Position numbers and translations under genes: made by a program
Shown here: positions 7,215-15,670 of the stretch, piece by piece
Layout of the letters: each line of letters opens with the position of its first letter
How positions within the stretch are numbered: position 1 is the first letter of the stretch
NCBI GenBank assembly: GCA_016743945.1
Contig: JADGFI010000004.1
Span: 124,001 to 188,000 of the forward strand
Length of the DNA stretch: 64,000 nt
Direction: 5' to 3'
Source of the DNA: Desulfobacteraceae bacterium
GTDB lineage: Bacteria > Desulfobacterota > Desulfobacteria > Desulfobacterales > Desulfobacteraceae
The notes under the pieces: generated by a model
What the model was told of the DNA's origin: nothing
The model's input: the letters and a program-made list of their open reading frames with translations, nothing else
Databases searched by the model: none

Positions 7215-7454
7215 ATGGAATTCTCAATTAATACAAGTAAGCTGACCACCAAAAGCCAAGCCACCATACCCGGAAAGATAAGAAAGTTTTTAGGGCTTCG
7301 CCCTGGTGACTCAGTAGCGTTTGAAGTCGAAGAAAACAAAAGGGTTGTGATTCGTAAAGCAACACCAATAGATTTTGAGTTTGCCAAAGCTATTGAAGGT
7401 ACACTTTCTGAATGGTCATCCAAAAACGATGAAGAGGCATACTGTGGATTATAA
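7215..7454 (+). CDS. AbrB/MazE-type antitoxin
   Basis: A 79-residue protein. Residues 8-48 (KLTTKSQATIPGKIRKFLGLRPGDSVAFEVEENKRVVIRKA) are a swapped-hairpin AbrB DNA-binding domain. The acidic C-terminal tail (FAKAIEGTLSEWSSKNDEEA) is of the kind that wraps the toxin. AAAGGAG precedes the ATG. The toxin gene overlaps its end. It most likely binds the palindrome in its promoter and neutralises the adjacent MazF-like toxin. Confidence 0.88.
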   Translation: MEFSINTSKLTTKSQATIPGKIRKFLGLRPGDSVAFEVEENKRVVIRKATPIDFEFAKAIEGTLSEWSSKNDEEAYCGL

Positions 7455-7794
7455 AATGTTTGATGTTGTTGTGGTTCCTTTTCCATTTACAGACCAAAAT
7501 ACGGATAAAAGACGGCCAGCTTTGGTATTGTCAGACCATGCTCAATTTAATGATGAAACTCAAAATTGCGTTATGGCCATGATAACCAGTTCTAAAAATC
7601 TTGATTGGCCGCTTGATGTGGAAATAGGCAGTATTAAAAAAGCCGGACTTCCTGCTCCTTCCATGGTTCGGATGAAATTGTTTACTTTGGATAGCCGCCT
7701 TATCATTAAAAAAATTGGTGGCCTTGCTGCCAAAGATCAGGAGGCAGTAAAAGCAAGTCTTAAAAAATTAATGGCCTTGGAAACAGCAGAATAG
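7444..7794 (+). CDS. PemK/MazF-family toxin
   Basis: A 116-residue protein. DVVVVPFPFTD opens the fold and RRPALVLSD follows, as in PemK/MazF endoribonucleases, which cut mRNA; ITSS and VRMKLFTLD continue the family pattern. I prefer the GTG at 7444, which overlaps the antitoxin by 11 bases and has AAGAGG at proper spacing. An ATG at 7456 gives the same protein four residues shorter but with a poorly placed site. With the antitoxin it forms a complete type II toxin-antitoxin pair. Confidence 0.88.
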   Translation: MDYKMFDVVVVPFPFTDQNTDKRRPALVLSDHAQFNDETQNCVMAMITSSKNLDWPLDVEIGSIKKAGLPAPSMVRMKLFTLDSRLIIKKIGGLAAKDQEAVKASLKKLMALETAE

Positions 7795-7806
7795 GGGAGA
7801 AGGGAA

Positions 7807-7980
7807 TTGAAGCTAAACATAAAAGAGTTTTTATTAACATTCGCTATCCTGTTGGTGTTTTATATACCACTGACAGGATTTACCGAGTTGCCTTTTTGGG
7901 TGGCCGCTTTGTTATCATTACCTGGTACTTGGTTTATTCGCTATATTATTAAAAAATATTCAAAAACTGAAACAGAATAG
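7807..7980 (+). CDS. Tiny two-helix membrane protein
   Basis: Fifty-seven residues from TTG at 7807: KLNIKEFLLTFAILLVFYIPLTGFTELPFWVAALLSLPGTWFIRYIIKKYSKTETE. Two hydrophobic helices and a basic-then-acidic tail. AGAAGGGA precedes the start; the toxin stop is 10 bases upstream. Its size, topology and end resemble the protein at 6490. Confidence 0.5.
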   Translation: MKLNIKEFLLTFAILLVFYIPLTGFTELPFWVAALLSLPGTWFIRYIIKKYSKTETE

Positions 7981-8208
7981 GGGCAAATCGTTACAGGTGA
8001 GCAGATAAAATTTTTTGCTGGACAGGGATTGGTATGAAAAATATTAAAAAATAATTCCGATGAAAAGAAACCTATAGTGAACCCCGAAAATTAGACATTG
8101 ATTTTCGGCATTAATTCAGATCGAAACAACACCGCATGCACCATCACGGTGATGGATTCGTGACAGTGCATCCGGTATTGACGTTGTGTATACGAGGATT
8201 ACGGGGTT

Positions 8209-9354
8209 CTATTTTTCGATGACTTCAAAAACCACTCTCCTATTCGATTTGGCTTCCTCTGAATTGATTTGGTTGGGATTGGATTCTGTCATTGCAGGCT
8301 TTGTTGAGCCATATCCGACAACAGACAGCCTGTTGGGTTGAATGTTTCCAGCGTTAATCAGGTAGTCCCGAACAGATGATGCTCTTTTTACGCTTAACTC
8401 CTGATTGTAGTCTTTGGGTCCGAATGCAGAGGCATGTCCGCCAATAACAACTTCAACACCAGGTTCGTCCATCAGAGCTTTGATATTCTCATCAAGTCTC
8501 GTTTTTCCTTCCGGTGTAAGCTCGGCCTTATCAAAACTGAAATGCACATTGCTAAGATTCAGCATTATGGGTTCTGCCTTATGGTACCCAAGTCCTTCCG
8601 GAGCTGCGGGAACCATGGCTACCTTTTCAACCTTGGTTAAAAAAATATCTGAGACATACTCGGCCATGGGCTCTGCTGAAGAAATATTCTGCGCCATGGT
8701 CATGAATCCACAAGGGGAAGTTCCAGCAATCTTTTCCATGAGCATTTTACCGTTTTCATCATCCCCTACCATAACGGTATAGATACAAAGGTTCTCTCCC
8801 ATCTGTGCCTGTAGTTCCTGGGCTGCGATAAGGGGTTCTTCGGTCAACTCTTTTCCATCACTGATGATAATGATTGCTTTATTACCACTGATATCTTTCA
8901 GGTCAGCACCCGCCTCTTTAATGGCTGGTGCCATAGGCGTCGGTCCGCCTGAAGAGTTCACTGCGTTTAACCCAGTGTTCATTTCACCCCGGTTATAGGG
9001 GGTCATTCCGTAAAAAAGTTTGGTCTGCTTCCGGGATAGCTCAGGGGAATGACCAAAGGTTCTTAAACCGGATATCGCTGAAATCGGCGGTATGGTTTTA
9101 TTCATATGGCGCACAAACGCTTTGGCGATATCAAATTTGACATAATCCTGGTAAGTTTCTGCCATTGATGAAGAGGCATCCATCAAAACCACCAAACCAT
9201 CAACTTTTGAATCGAATTCTCCTGACTGAAACGCAGGGGTGAGATCCATAACCATGCTGTCAGGAACAAGTTTTGTTTTGTTGGAAGTGGCACAGGAGGC
9301 TAAGAATGCCAGACCAATCGTCAATAAAATAAACTTTCTCTTTGCGGTTTTCAT
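8209..9354 (-). CDS. Lipoprotein with vWA and OmpA-like domains
   Basis: A 381-residue protein. It has a lipoprotein signal with lipobox Cys21 (FLASC). A von Willebrand A domain covers about 50-215 with the metal site DASSSM (59-64), PTPMAPAI and IIIISDGKE. An OmpA-type peptidoglycan-binding domain covers about 268-381 (LSNVHFSFDKAELTPEG, GHAS, LSVKRASSVRDYL, SNRRVVFEV). It probably anchors in the outer membrane, binds peptidoglycan and uses the vWA domain to hold an unknown partner. AAGGAG lies before the ATG. It stands alone. Confidence 0.9.
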   Translation of the reverse strand: MKTAKRKFILLTIGLAFLASCATSNKTKLVPDSMVMDLTPAFQSGEFDSKVDGLVVLMDASSSMAETYQDYVKFDIAKAFVRHMNKTIPPISAISGLRTFGHSPELSRKQTKLFYGMTPYNRGEMNTGLNAVNSSGGPTPMAPAIKEAGADLKDISGNKAIIIISDGKELTEEPLIAAQELQAQMGENLCIYTVMVGDDENGKMLMEKIAGTSPCGFMTMAQNISSAEPMAEYVSDIFLTKVEKVAMVPAAPEGLGYHKAEPIMLNLSNVHFSFDKAELTPEGKTRLDENIKALMDEPGVEVVIGGHASAFGPKDYNQELSVKRASSVRDYLINAGNIQPNRLSVVGYGSTKPAMTESNPNQINSEEAKSNRRVVFEVIEK

Positions 9355-9740
9355 CGGTTAATTCTCCTTTTGTTCGAGTTTTTCGGGGGAGTTTGATTTT
9401 TTTTACAACCCTATAATTGAAAAGCAAGAAATATACCAGATTTTTAATTGTCTGTAACCCTCAACCCATAGTATTTACAACTTTTTTAGGTTATTTTTTG
9501 CTGAGCAATATAAGTTATAAAATATGTATTAATGGTTACATATTCGGTATTTTTTTTCTTAAAAATCTTTTTTCGTTTTCTTTAAATCAAAGTAAATTGC
9601 CGCTTAACCCAAGTGCGTCAAAAAAAAGGGACAGACACCCGTTGTTCGGCGTTGACTTTTTCGCCTTGGAATCTGGCTATACCTATATGGGATATGGATA
9701 ATATTCAGCGTTTGCCAGAGGATTAAGGGATATCCATCAC
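9355..9740. other. AT-rich spacer with a possible RAYT-type repeat fragment
   Basis: No gene is seen. AAAAAAAAGGGACAGACACC at about 9620-9639 resembles the GGGACAGACACC sequence that I recall near REP-associated transposases in Deltaproteobacteria. It is a single copy with no transposase nearby, so the assignment is weak. Confidence 0.35.
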
Positions 9741-9960
9741 TCAATTGGCAGGGCAAGATCCTGGGCAGCCTGATTTCTTTTTTCAAGAGAATACAATAAC
9801 TTAACAAGCCTCAAGGCATAATCACAGGCGGTTCCACCCCCCCCTTGGAGGTGATGCAATTGCCGTCCACAACCACGCTTGATCCAAGGATATTCCCCTT
9901 ATCAATCAACTCCGCAAATCCGGGAAGGTCCCTTTTCCAGGGGTAACCCACCCCCCAGAA
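9741..9960 (-). pseudogene. DJ-1/PfpI-family protein, C-terminal remnant
   Basis: Reverse-strand reading gives LPGFAELIDKGNILGSSVVVDGNCITSKG, then after a shift in a run of eight Gs (about 9838-9845) GTACDYALRLVKLLYSLEKRNQAAQDLALPIE and a stop at 9741. This is the end of a DJ-1/YajL-like protein (VVVDGN-ITSRGPGTA-DFAL-LV-LL). The N-terminal half with the reactive Cys is missing. Confidence 0.72.
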
Positions 9961-10158
9961 TGCTTTGATGTGAATATCATCTATTTATGCGACAAGAACC
10001 ACTGCACCGGATGATAGAGACAGGAGGGGTTCGGGTCCCAGCGGATTTATGGAAATAAAAGGGTATCCCAAAAAGGTTCAATCCAATTTCCGGTCCAAGG
10101 ACCCTGATCTGGCAGAAATGCTTTGGACGATGCCTGAGAAACTGACCCATCTAAGATT

Positions 10159-10947
10159 TCAAACCCCTTTGAAATCAGCCTCTCTTCTTTCCATAAAAGA
10201 TTGGATACCTTCCTTAAAGTCCTCACTTTTCATGATGGGCATCAGATCAGGCAGCAAGTTTTCAATGGCTGCCTGATCTCCTTTGGACCTGGCTGTCCGA
10301 CCGGATTTCAGGGTTGCCTGGACACCTAATGGAGATAGTTTTGCAATGGTCTTGGCAATTTCAAAGGCTTTTTCAAACTCTTTTCCCGGTTCTGTAATCT
10401 CCTGTACCAGGCCCAGGCGCCAGGCTTCCTTGGCGGAAATTTCATCGGCAGTTAACAAATAACGCATGGCGTTGCCCCACCCGATCTCCTGCATCAAACG
10501 AACCGTGGCTCCGCCCACAGGATAGATGCCTCGTTTGATTTCAATTTGTCCGAACCGTGTGTCCCTTGACGCCACACGAATGTCTGTCGCTAAAAGCAAT
10601 TCAATCCCAAGGGTAAAGCAAATTCCCTGGACTGCCATGACAATGGGCTTGGAGACCCTGTTTTCCTCATCCAGTCCCAGGGGGTCAATCCCCTTTGCAG
10701 GAAGATCAGGAAAACTTCCCCTGGTGAAAAGCGGTGCCCATTGGGGCAGATCCAAACCAGCGGTAAAATGATCTCCCTTTGCAAATAAAAGCCCGCACCG
10801 CAAATTTGGATTTCGGTTCAGTTCTCCATAGGCCATGCTCAATTCCCGGTACATCTCCAGGTCAAAGGCATTCCGTTTTTCAGGCCGGTTCAGCCCCATC
10901 ATCAGCACATGATCTTTTTCTTCAACAATTAATTTTTGATCACTCAT
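10159..10947 (-). CDS. Crotonase-family protein (enoyl-CoA hydratase/isomerase-like)
   Basis: A 262-residue protein with the crotonase fold: oxyanion-hole segments GDHFTAGLDL (58-67) and QGICFTLGIEL (107-117), then FGQIEIKRGIYPVGG. Of the two hydratase Glu residues, the first is present (Glu136), but the second, normally in AMEM, is Arg162 (NAMRYLLTADEIS). Simple enoyl-CoA hydration is therefore doubtful; isomerase or another CoA reaction is likelier. GGGAG precedes the ATG. It stands alone. Confidence 0.85.
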   Translation of the reverse strand: MSDQKLIVEEKDHVLMMGLNRPEKRNAFDLEMYRELSMAYGELNRNPNLRCGLLFAKGDHFTAGLDLPQWAPLFTRGSFPDLPAKGIDPLGLDEENRVSKPIVMAVQGICFTLGIELLLATDIRVASRDTRFGQIEIKRGIYPVGGATVRLMQEIGWGNAMRYLLTADEISAKEAWRLGLVQEITEPGKEFEKAFEIAKTIAKLSPLGVQATLKSGRTARSKGDQAAIENLLPDLMPIMKSEDFKEGIQSFMERREADFKGV

Positions 10948-11093
10948 TTACAATTTTCTCCCTGATAGTTTCAACAATCCTTTTTTATACAACGCACCAG
11001 ATAGTGAATGGCTTGAATGATTGGTTACCATATCGTTTTTACATCTCACAAGTATAATATACAAAAAATTGACCTGAAATTTATCTTAACCAG

Positions 11094-12161
11094 TTGGGGA
11101 AAGTGAAAAAAAATATCCAGAATGCCAAAGTCATACCGCACGAGTATACTCACATTAAAAAAGATAAAAAGAGATTCTCGGTTAACGTTCACTCCAGTAA
11201 AATAAAATACAATGGTGAAGACGCACAGATAAGCATAGTAAGGGACATTACCGAGCGCAAACAAATAGAGGAAGCGCTATGCAACAGTGAAGATCTTCTC
11301 AATAATATCCTTGAGTTTCTTCCTGATGCTACTTTCGTTATAGATCAAAATAAAAAAGTTATCGCATGGAACAAGGCGCTGGAGATCATGACGAATACTT
11401 CCAAAAAGGATATTCTCGGTAAGGGGGGGGCGGCATATTCTAATGTTTTCTATGAAGAACCCAGGCCGGCTTTGGCTGATCTCGTGGAGAAAGAAGATAT
11501 TGATATCAAATTGTATGATTCAATTGAATGGAAAAAAAACTGTCTCGTTGTTGAGACGTTTATAAGTGATGGCGTAAGACAATACGGATACAGCCCTGAA
11601 ACACTCCTGGGAAAACCTGTTATTGAACTGGTTTATCACGAGGACAAAAATAGCACAAAAGACAGAATGAATGAACGGCGAACAAGGGGCAGGCGAACCA
11701 GATCATTTGAAGTGAGATTGTTGACTAAAGATCAGGAAAATATTTTTTTTGAAATTTTCAGTGTTTCAGCAGAAGGATTGTACGCTTCAGAAAGTCCAAC
11801 TCAAGATACTTTTATGGGCACACAAGGTATTGCACGAGATATCACTGAGCGAAAGTTGGGAGAACAAGAACGGGAAAAAATGATTATAGATCTTCAGGAT
11901 GCCCTTGAAAATGTTAAGACACTGAGTGGTTTAGTTCCGATCTGTGCAACTTGTAAGAAAATCAGAGATGATAAAGGGTATTGGAACCAGATTGAAGCCC
12001 ATATTGAAAAATATTCCAATGCAAAATTCAGTCATGGCATGTGTCCTGGTTGTTCAGATAAGCTTTATGGCAAAGAAGATTGGTTCAACAATCATTCCTT
12101 TCCGATCCTGTTCCCGGTCGACAAATTATTGGCGATAAGCCAGCTAATGTCCCAGCAGTAG
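11094..12161 (+). CDS. Damaged PAS protein with C-terminal Cys-knuckle domain
   Basis: A 355-codon frame. Residues 1-60 are only the second half of a PAS domain (HIKKDKKRFSVNVHSSKIKYNGEDAQISIVRDITERK). A second PAS starts at about 65 but breaks after LVVETFI and resumes in the middle of another PAS (SDGVRQYGYSPETLLGKPVIELV...GIARDITERK). The end (about 285-345) is the LSGLVPICATCKKIRDDKGYWNQIEAHIEKYS...CPGCSDKLY domain common after PAS domains in Deltaproteobacteria. No kinase or cyclase domain is present. The TTG start lacks a convincing ribosome-binding site. It appears truncated at the 5' end with an internal in-frame deletion; it may not be functional. Confidence 0.7.
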   Translation: MGKVKKNIQNAKVIPHEYTHIKKDKKRFSVNVHSSKIKYNGEDAQISIVRDITERKQIEEALCNSEDLLNNILEFLPDATFVIDQNKKVIAWNKALEIMTNTSKKDILGKGGAAYSNVFYEEPRPALADLVEKEDIDIKLYDSIEWKKNCLVVETFISDGVRQYGYSPETLLGKPVIELVYHEDKNSTKDRMNERRTRGRRTRSFEVRLLTKDQENIFFEIFSVSAEGLYASESPTQDTFMGTQGIARDITERKLGEQEREKMIIDLQDALENVKTLSGLVPICATCKKIRDDKGYWNQIEAHIEKYSNAKFSHGMCPGCSDKLYGKEDWFNNHSFPILFPVDKLLAISQLMSQQ

Positions 12162-12402
12162 CTAAACATGCTACCGAGTTACACGATGTGCCATTTTAAT
12201 GACGACATTTTTTTCATTGCTCATTTATCTGAATCGCCCATGGACCCAAGTTGATAACTAAATTTACTTGTTTTTATGGTAAACATAAACAGGAGTGTCG
12301 ATTTTTTTTTAAAAATATCGGTAAATGTGCTACGCCTCTAACAGCATTGACCTGTCCAAACAAAGAAAAATGGAAAAATACCACACCGGAAAGGAGCGGA
12401 CC

Positions 12403-13047
12403 ATGGGTACACAGACAAATGGATTGAACAGGATTCTGGTAATCGGGTTTATGGGATTTTCTTTCGTCTATCTGTTGACCCTGGGGCTTCGGCCCTATGC
12501 CCTCAGCTGGGTGATGAAAACCATCCCCATATGCTGTCTGGCTTTGTTTGCCTTTTTCAATATACCGGGCCAAAAGGGCAAGTTGATGACCCTGGGTTTT
12601 TTCTTCTCCTGTGTCGGGGATGTGCTGCTTGAGATGCCCCATAAAGGTTTGTTTGAGGCTGGGATGGGGGCTTTTATCCTGGCCCATCTCTTTTATATTA
12701 CAGTTTTCATGAAACGTCCGGGATTGAGCCGTGGCCGGTTGTTGATCATGGGTGGTATGGTGGTTTTTAGTTTGGGGTTTGCCGGGTTTTTATCTCCTTT
12801 TCTGGGTCCCATGAAGATTCCCATCTATAGTTATCTGGGCGTGATTTCCCTCATGGGAATTAGTGCCTGTCTGGGGAGTGCCAACCATGGCCTGGTCATT
12901 CTGGGTGCTGTATTTTTCATTATTTCCGACTCACTGATTGCCTATAACATGTTTGTGACCCCTGTTTTTTTGTCCAGCCTCTGGGTCATGGCCTTCTATT
13001 ATGCAGCCCAGGCCATGCTTGGCCTGGGGGCATACAAAATTTTGTAA
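12403..13047 (+). CDS. YhhN/TMEM86-family membrane protein
   Basis: A 214-residue, mostly hydrophobic protein with about eight membrane segments. Segments such as GFFFSCVGDVLLEMP, FILAHLFYITVF and VFFIISDSLIAYNMF carry the buried Asp and His residues typical of the YhhN family. Animal relatives are lysoplasmalogenases; the role in bacteria is less certain. I chose the ATG at 12403 because AAAGGAG lies eight bases upstream. A hairpin follows the stop. Confidence 0.82.
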   Translation: MGTQTNGLNRILVIGFMGFSFVYLLTLGLRPYALSWVMKTIPICCLALFAFFNIPGQKGKLMTLGFFFSCVGDVLLEMPHKGLFEAGMGAFILAHLFYITVFMKRPGLSRGRLLIMGGMVVFSLGFAGFLSPFLGPMKIPIYSYLGVISLMGISACLGSANHGLVILGAVFFIISDSLIAYNMFVTPVFLSSLWVMAFYYAAQAMLGLGAYKIL

Positions 13048-13075
13048 AACAAATGAATTAGCATTTGTTTTGCAA
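13046..13075 (+). terminator. Hairpin terminator after yhhN-like gene
   Basis: Perfect 10-base arms AAAACAAATG (13046-13055) and CATTTGTTTT (13062-13071), the T run being inside the second arm. It begins at the stop codon of the YhhN-like gene. Confidence 0.6.
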
Positions 13076-13123
13076 GAATCTTCTTCTCGATCCTCAATAA
13101 AACCTGGTATGTTATAAGAAGTT

Positions 13124-13567
13124 TTAATTTTTTGATGGAAATGAATTCCATCCGCCGATAGTACCTGTTATGAAAAAAAATCCTAGTACCAGGGAGCCAG
13201 TTGAAAACAGGATAAAGCGTGGTGCTACTGGAATAGAAATCTGAACAATGCCCATGACAACTAAAAATTCGGGAATTACCAAGAGTCCGCGCAGGATAAA
13301 TATGGAGCTTATTACCAAAAACACCGGCTTTAACCATGGTAATGCACGGATAAACCCAGCGCCTGACATGGCGTACAATCCAAATATTGTTAGAATTCCG
13401 GCAACAAGGAAACTTGTGAGAATAAGCATATAGGAATTGTTTACCAATGCTTCGGGTGCCCCAAAGTATAGACTCATGGAGGGTGAAAAGCCTATTATTA
13501 TTTGAGAAACGGCTAGGGCAAAACTTAGGGTGCCGGAAATTACAAGCATGTGTTTAAAATTTTTCAA
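13124..13567 (-). CDS. Four-helix membrane protein of unknown function
   Basis: A 147-residue protein with four hydrophobic helices (about 7-27, 45-68, 78-100, 118-138). I take the TTG at 13567 as start because GGAGG lies seven bases before it; a later ATG (residue 7) has no such site. No family recognised. It lies downstream of the QmoC-like gene on the same strand, separated by 85 bases. Confidence 0.65.
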   Translation of the reverse strand: MKNFKHMLVISGTLSFALAVSQIIIGFSPSMSLYFGAPEALVNNSYMLILTSFLVAGILTIFGLYAMSGAGFIRALPWLKPVFLVISSIFILRGLLVIPEFLVVMGIVQISIPVAPRFILFSTGSLVLGFFFITGTIGGWNSFPSKN

Positions 13568-13652
13568 CTACAACCTCCGTTATTGTCTGATAGGAATAAA
13601 CACGATCCGTGTTTTTTAATTTACAGGTTCAATTAATATAGAGAACTGTCAA

Positions 13653-14783
13653 TCACTTTTTCTCTTTTGAATAGTGGTAAAAGGCAATCGCCACAGTGCG
13701 GTAAACCAGATGGGCCAGCTTGGTATAAGGCAAAAAGGCCACCAGATTAAATGTAAAGAGCAGATGGATAAAATACATAGAATAGGCTGCCCAGGGGAGA
13801 TTGGCCAGCCTGAGTATCTGAGTGAGCATGCCCGTGATTCCTAAAAAAAGGGCAAGGCCCAGCAGGTACCAGTCAAAATACCCGTTGATCTGCCCTGCCT
13901 TTGCCCTTCGCTCTTTGATCAGAAGCAGGCTGCCGGCAATAAGGGCTATGCCCGATATATTGGCCAGAATTTTTACCGGATTGATTTGGTCATAGGGGGC
14001 GTGGCTGTTGAGGACATAAAGGGCAAAAACAAAGGCGCCGGCCACAAAGGCAAGGCTGACAAAGGAAAAGGCAACCATCATGTGGGATATCTTTCTCTTG
14101 TTTTCAGAACAGGAGGAAAATCCTTCGTGCCGTATTATTGCGGGTAACTGGGTGATGATGGTTATTAGGAATCGTTTAAAATCAATGGGGCCGGAAACTG
14201 CTTTGCCCTGTGCGCTGGTCGCCTGCATATCCTTAAGAAACCGCCTGACCCCCAGGAAAAAGACCAGGCCCGTTACCAGGGAGAGGGGGATGAAAATCAT
14301 CTCGATCAGGAGCACGGGGAAAAAATGGGCAAAAACAATGCGGCCATTGCCGGGAGACAGATTCATCAGGCCCGTCCCAAGACCCACAATGGTGATGATC
14401 AGGGCGGGAATGATAAAAAGCCATGGCAGCTTCCGGCTGTCATTGAACAATTGGTGCATGGCAGCGGGTTTTGAATATTCTTTGATGGACATTTTTCTCA
14501 GCGTATTGAGCACATCACCCGGTCTGGCATCCCGGGGGCAGAGCGCGGAGCAGTCCCCGCAATTGTAGCACAGCCAGATGTTGGGGTTTGCAATGAGCCT
14601 GTCCTTTAATCCCCAAGAGGCATAGAGCATTTCTTTTCTGGGAAAAGGCTGGTCATCCTGGGATAGGGTACAGACCACAGAACAGGTGGCGCATTGGTAA
14701 CATTTTTTAAGATTCAGGCCTGAGTCAGAGTTGATTTGAGCGATAAAATCCAGATCAGGTTCAATAGATGCAGATGAGGCCAT
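13653..14783 (-). CDS. QmoC-like membrane heterodisulfide-reductase-type subunit
   Basis: A 376-residue protein. The cytoplasmic N-terminus holds two [4Fe-4S] motifs: Cys28/31/34/38 (KKCYQCATCSVVC) and Cys72/75/78/82 (WLCYNCGDCSALCP). About six membrane helices follow from residue 120, the cytochrome-b-like part. The sequence order EPDLDFIAQI...KKCYQCATCSVVC...PFPRKEMLYASWGLKDRL is that of QmoC, which passes electrons between menaquinone and the adenylylsulfate reductase partner in sulfate reducers. qmoA and qmoB are not adjacent, so this is a solo paralogue. It sits 14 bases after a TetR gene, probably in one operon. Confidence 0.85.
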   Translation of the reverse strand: MASSASIEPDLDFIAQINSDSGLNLKKCYQCATCSVVCTLSQDDQPFPRKEMLYASWGLKDRLIANPNIWLCYNCGDCSALCPRDARPGDVLNTLRKMSIKEYSKPAAMHQLFNDSRKLPWLFIIPALIITIVGLGTGLMNLSPGNGRIVFAHFFPVLLIEMIFIPLSLVTGLVFFLGVRRFLKDMQATSAQGKAVSGPIDFKRFLITIITQLPAIIRHEGFSSCSENKRKISHMMVAFSFVSLAFVAGAFVFALYVLNSHAPYDQINPVKILANISGIALIAGSLLLIKERRAKAGQINGYFDWYLLGLALFLGITGMLTQILRLANLPWAAYSMYFIHLLFTFNLVAFLPYTKLAHLVYRTVAIAFYHYSKEKK

Positions 14784-14797
14784 AATAACACTCCTAC

Positions 14798-15403
14798 TTA
14801 TAAAAGGGTCTGTTCAACAAGGGTTTCTAGCAGAGCTGCCAATTGATCGGGGTCTGTCATTTTTTCCCGTAAAAAGCTATTGGTCAGCACAAAAAAATAA
14901 TTGGACATCAGGGCGAGGGCCAGAATATGATTGTTTTTTTCAGGGTTGATCTCTCCTCTGTCCTGGGCTGCCTGAATCAGTTGTGCTATTTTTTGGGCAT
15001 ACCGGTCATCAAAGGCATTGATCTCATCCAGCCATTCGCGTTCATAAAAAAACAGATGACTCAGATAGGCCCGGGAAAGGGAGTAGTGGGAGGTATAAAA
15101 GATGAAAAATTGTTTTGAGATATGGACAAACTGGGTCTGGAAGGATTTACTGTTCGGCACAGTGTCCAGGGCATCCTGATACATGTTTTTCAAATCATCT
15201 GAAAAAGCCGCCGCCAGCATGGACAGCTTGTTGGGAAAATGCTTGTAAATGGTCCCAAGGCCTATCCGGGCCCGAGCTGCCACACCCCGGATAGTCACTT
15301 TGTCATAATCCTGGGTTTCAAAAAGCTGTCTGGCACTCGCTAAAATCAAGGTGCGGGTTTCAGCCTTCTGCACTTCTCGCCGGTTTGCCTTTATTTTTTT
15401 CAT
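14798..15403 (-). CDS. TetR-family regulator of the QmoC-like unit
   Basis: A 201-residue protein from the third of three consecutive ATGs (15403), which best fits the AAAAGG site. The N-terminal helix-turn-helix (ILASARQLFETQDYDKVTIRGVAARARIGLGTIYKHFPNKLSMLAAAF) is typical TetR; the helical remainder would bind an unknown ligand. It is transcribed with the QmoC-like gene from the promoter at 15449-15477, which carries a palindrome; self-repression is likely. Confidence 0.88.
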   Translation of the reverse strand: MKKIKANRREVQKAETRTLILASARQLFETQDYDKVTIRGVAARARIGLGTIYKHFPNKLSMLAAAFSDDLKNMYQDALDTVPNSKSFQTQFVHISKQFFIFYTSHYSLSRAYLSHLFFYEREWLDEINAFDDRYAQKIAQLIQAAQDRGEINPEKNNHILALALMSNYFFVLTNSFLREKMTDPDQLAALLETLVEQTLL

Positions 15404-15429
15404 CATCATCCTTTTCAATAACACGTTTC

Positions 15430-15477
15430 ATTAAGAGAACGTGTTCTCTTAATAGAGCGTGTTATTCATATTGTCAA
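15430..15477 (-). promoter_or_regulatory. Promoter and palindromic operator for tetR-qmoC-like operon
   Basis: Reading the - strand: TTGACA (15477-15472), 17-base spacer, TATTAA (15454-15449). A perfect palindrome with 11-base arms ATTAAGAGAAC (15430-15440) and GTTCTCTTAAT (15443-15453) around GT covers the -10 box and start point. This is the layout of a self-repressing TetR gene. Confidence 0.85.
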
Positions 15478-15670
15478 GAATAATTTGCATTGCAAAATGA
15501 GCAGTTAGGATATCTTGACAAAAACCTAGTTTTCAGCCTATATTTTAGAAAATCCTTCAGAGGATCAGTAGACACTATTTTTCACAATAGATAGGCGTGT
15601 CACTATTTTCAGGTGGGTTAAATAAAATCAGGCTAATCAACAAGACTTGCGAATTGATCAAAGGTTAAAA

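Noticed and set aside
4979..8000. Integron cassette array as explanation for the run of small genes
   Set aside because: Spacers between genes are too short for attC sites, and no inverse-core or core GTTRRRY sequences or integron integrase were found.
8084..8108. Inverted repeat CCGAAAAT/ATTTTCGG after the vWA-OmpA gene
   Set aside because: Eight-base stem without a T run on the proper strand and more than 100 bases from the stop; not convincing as a terminator.
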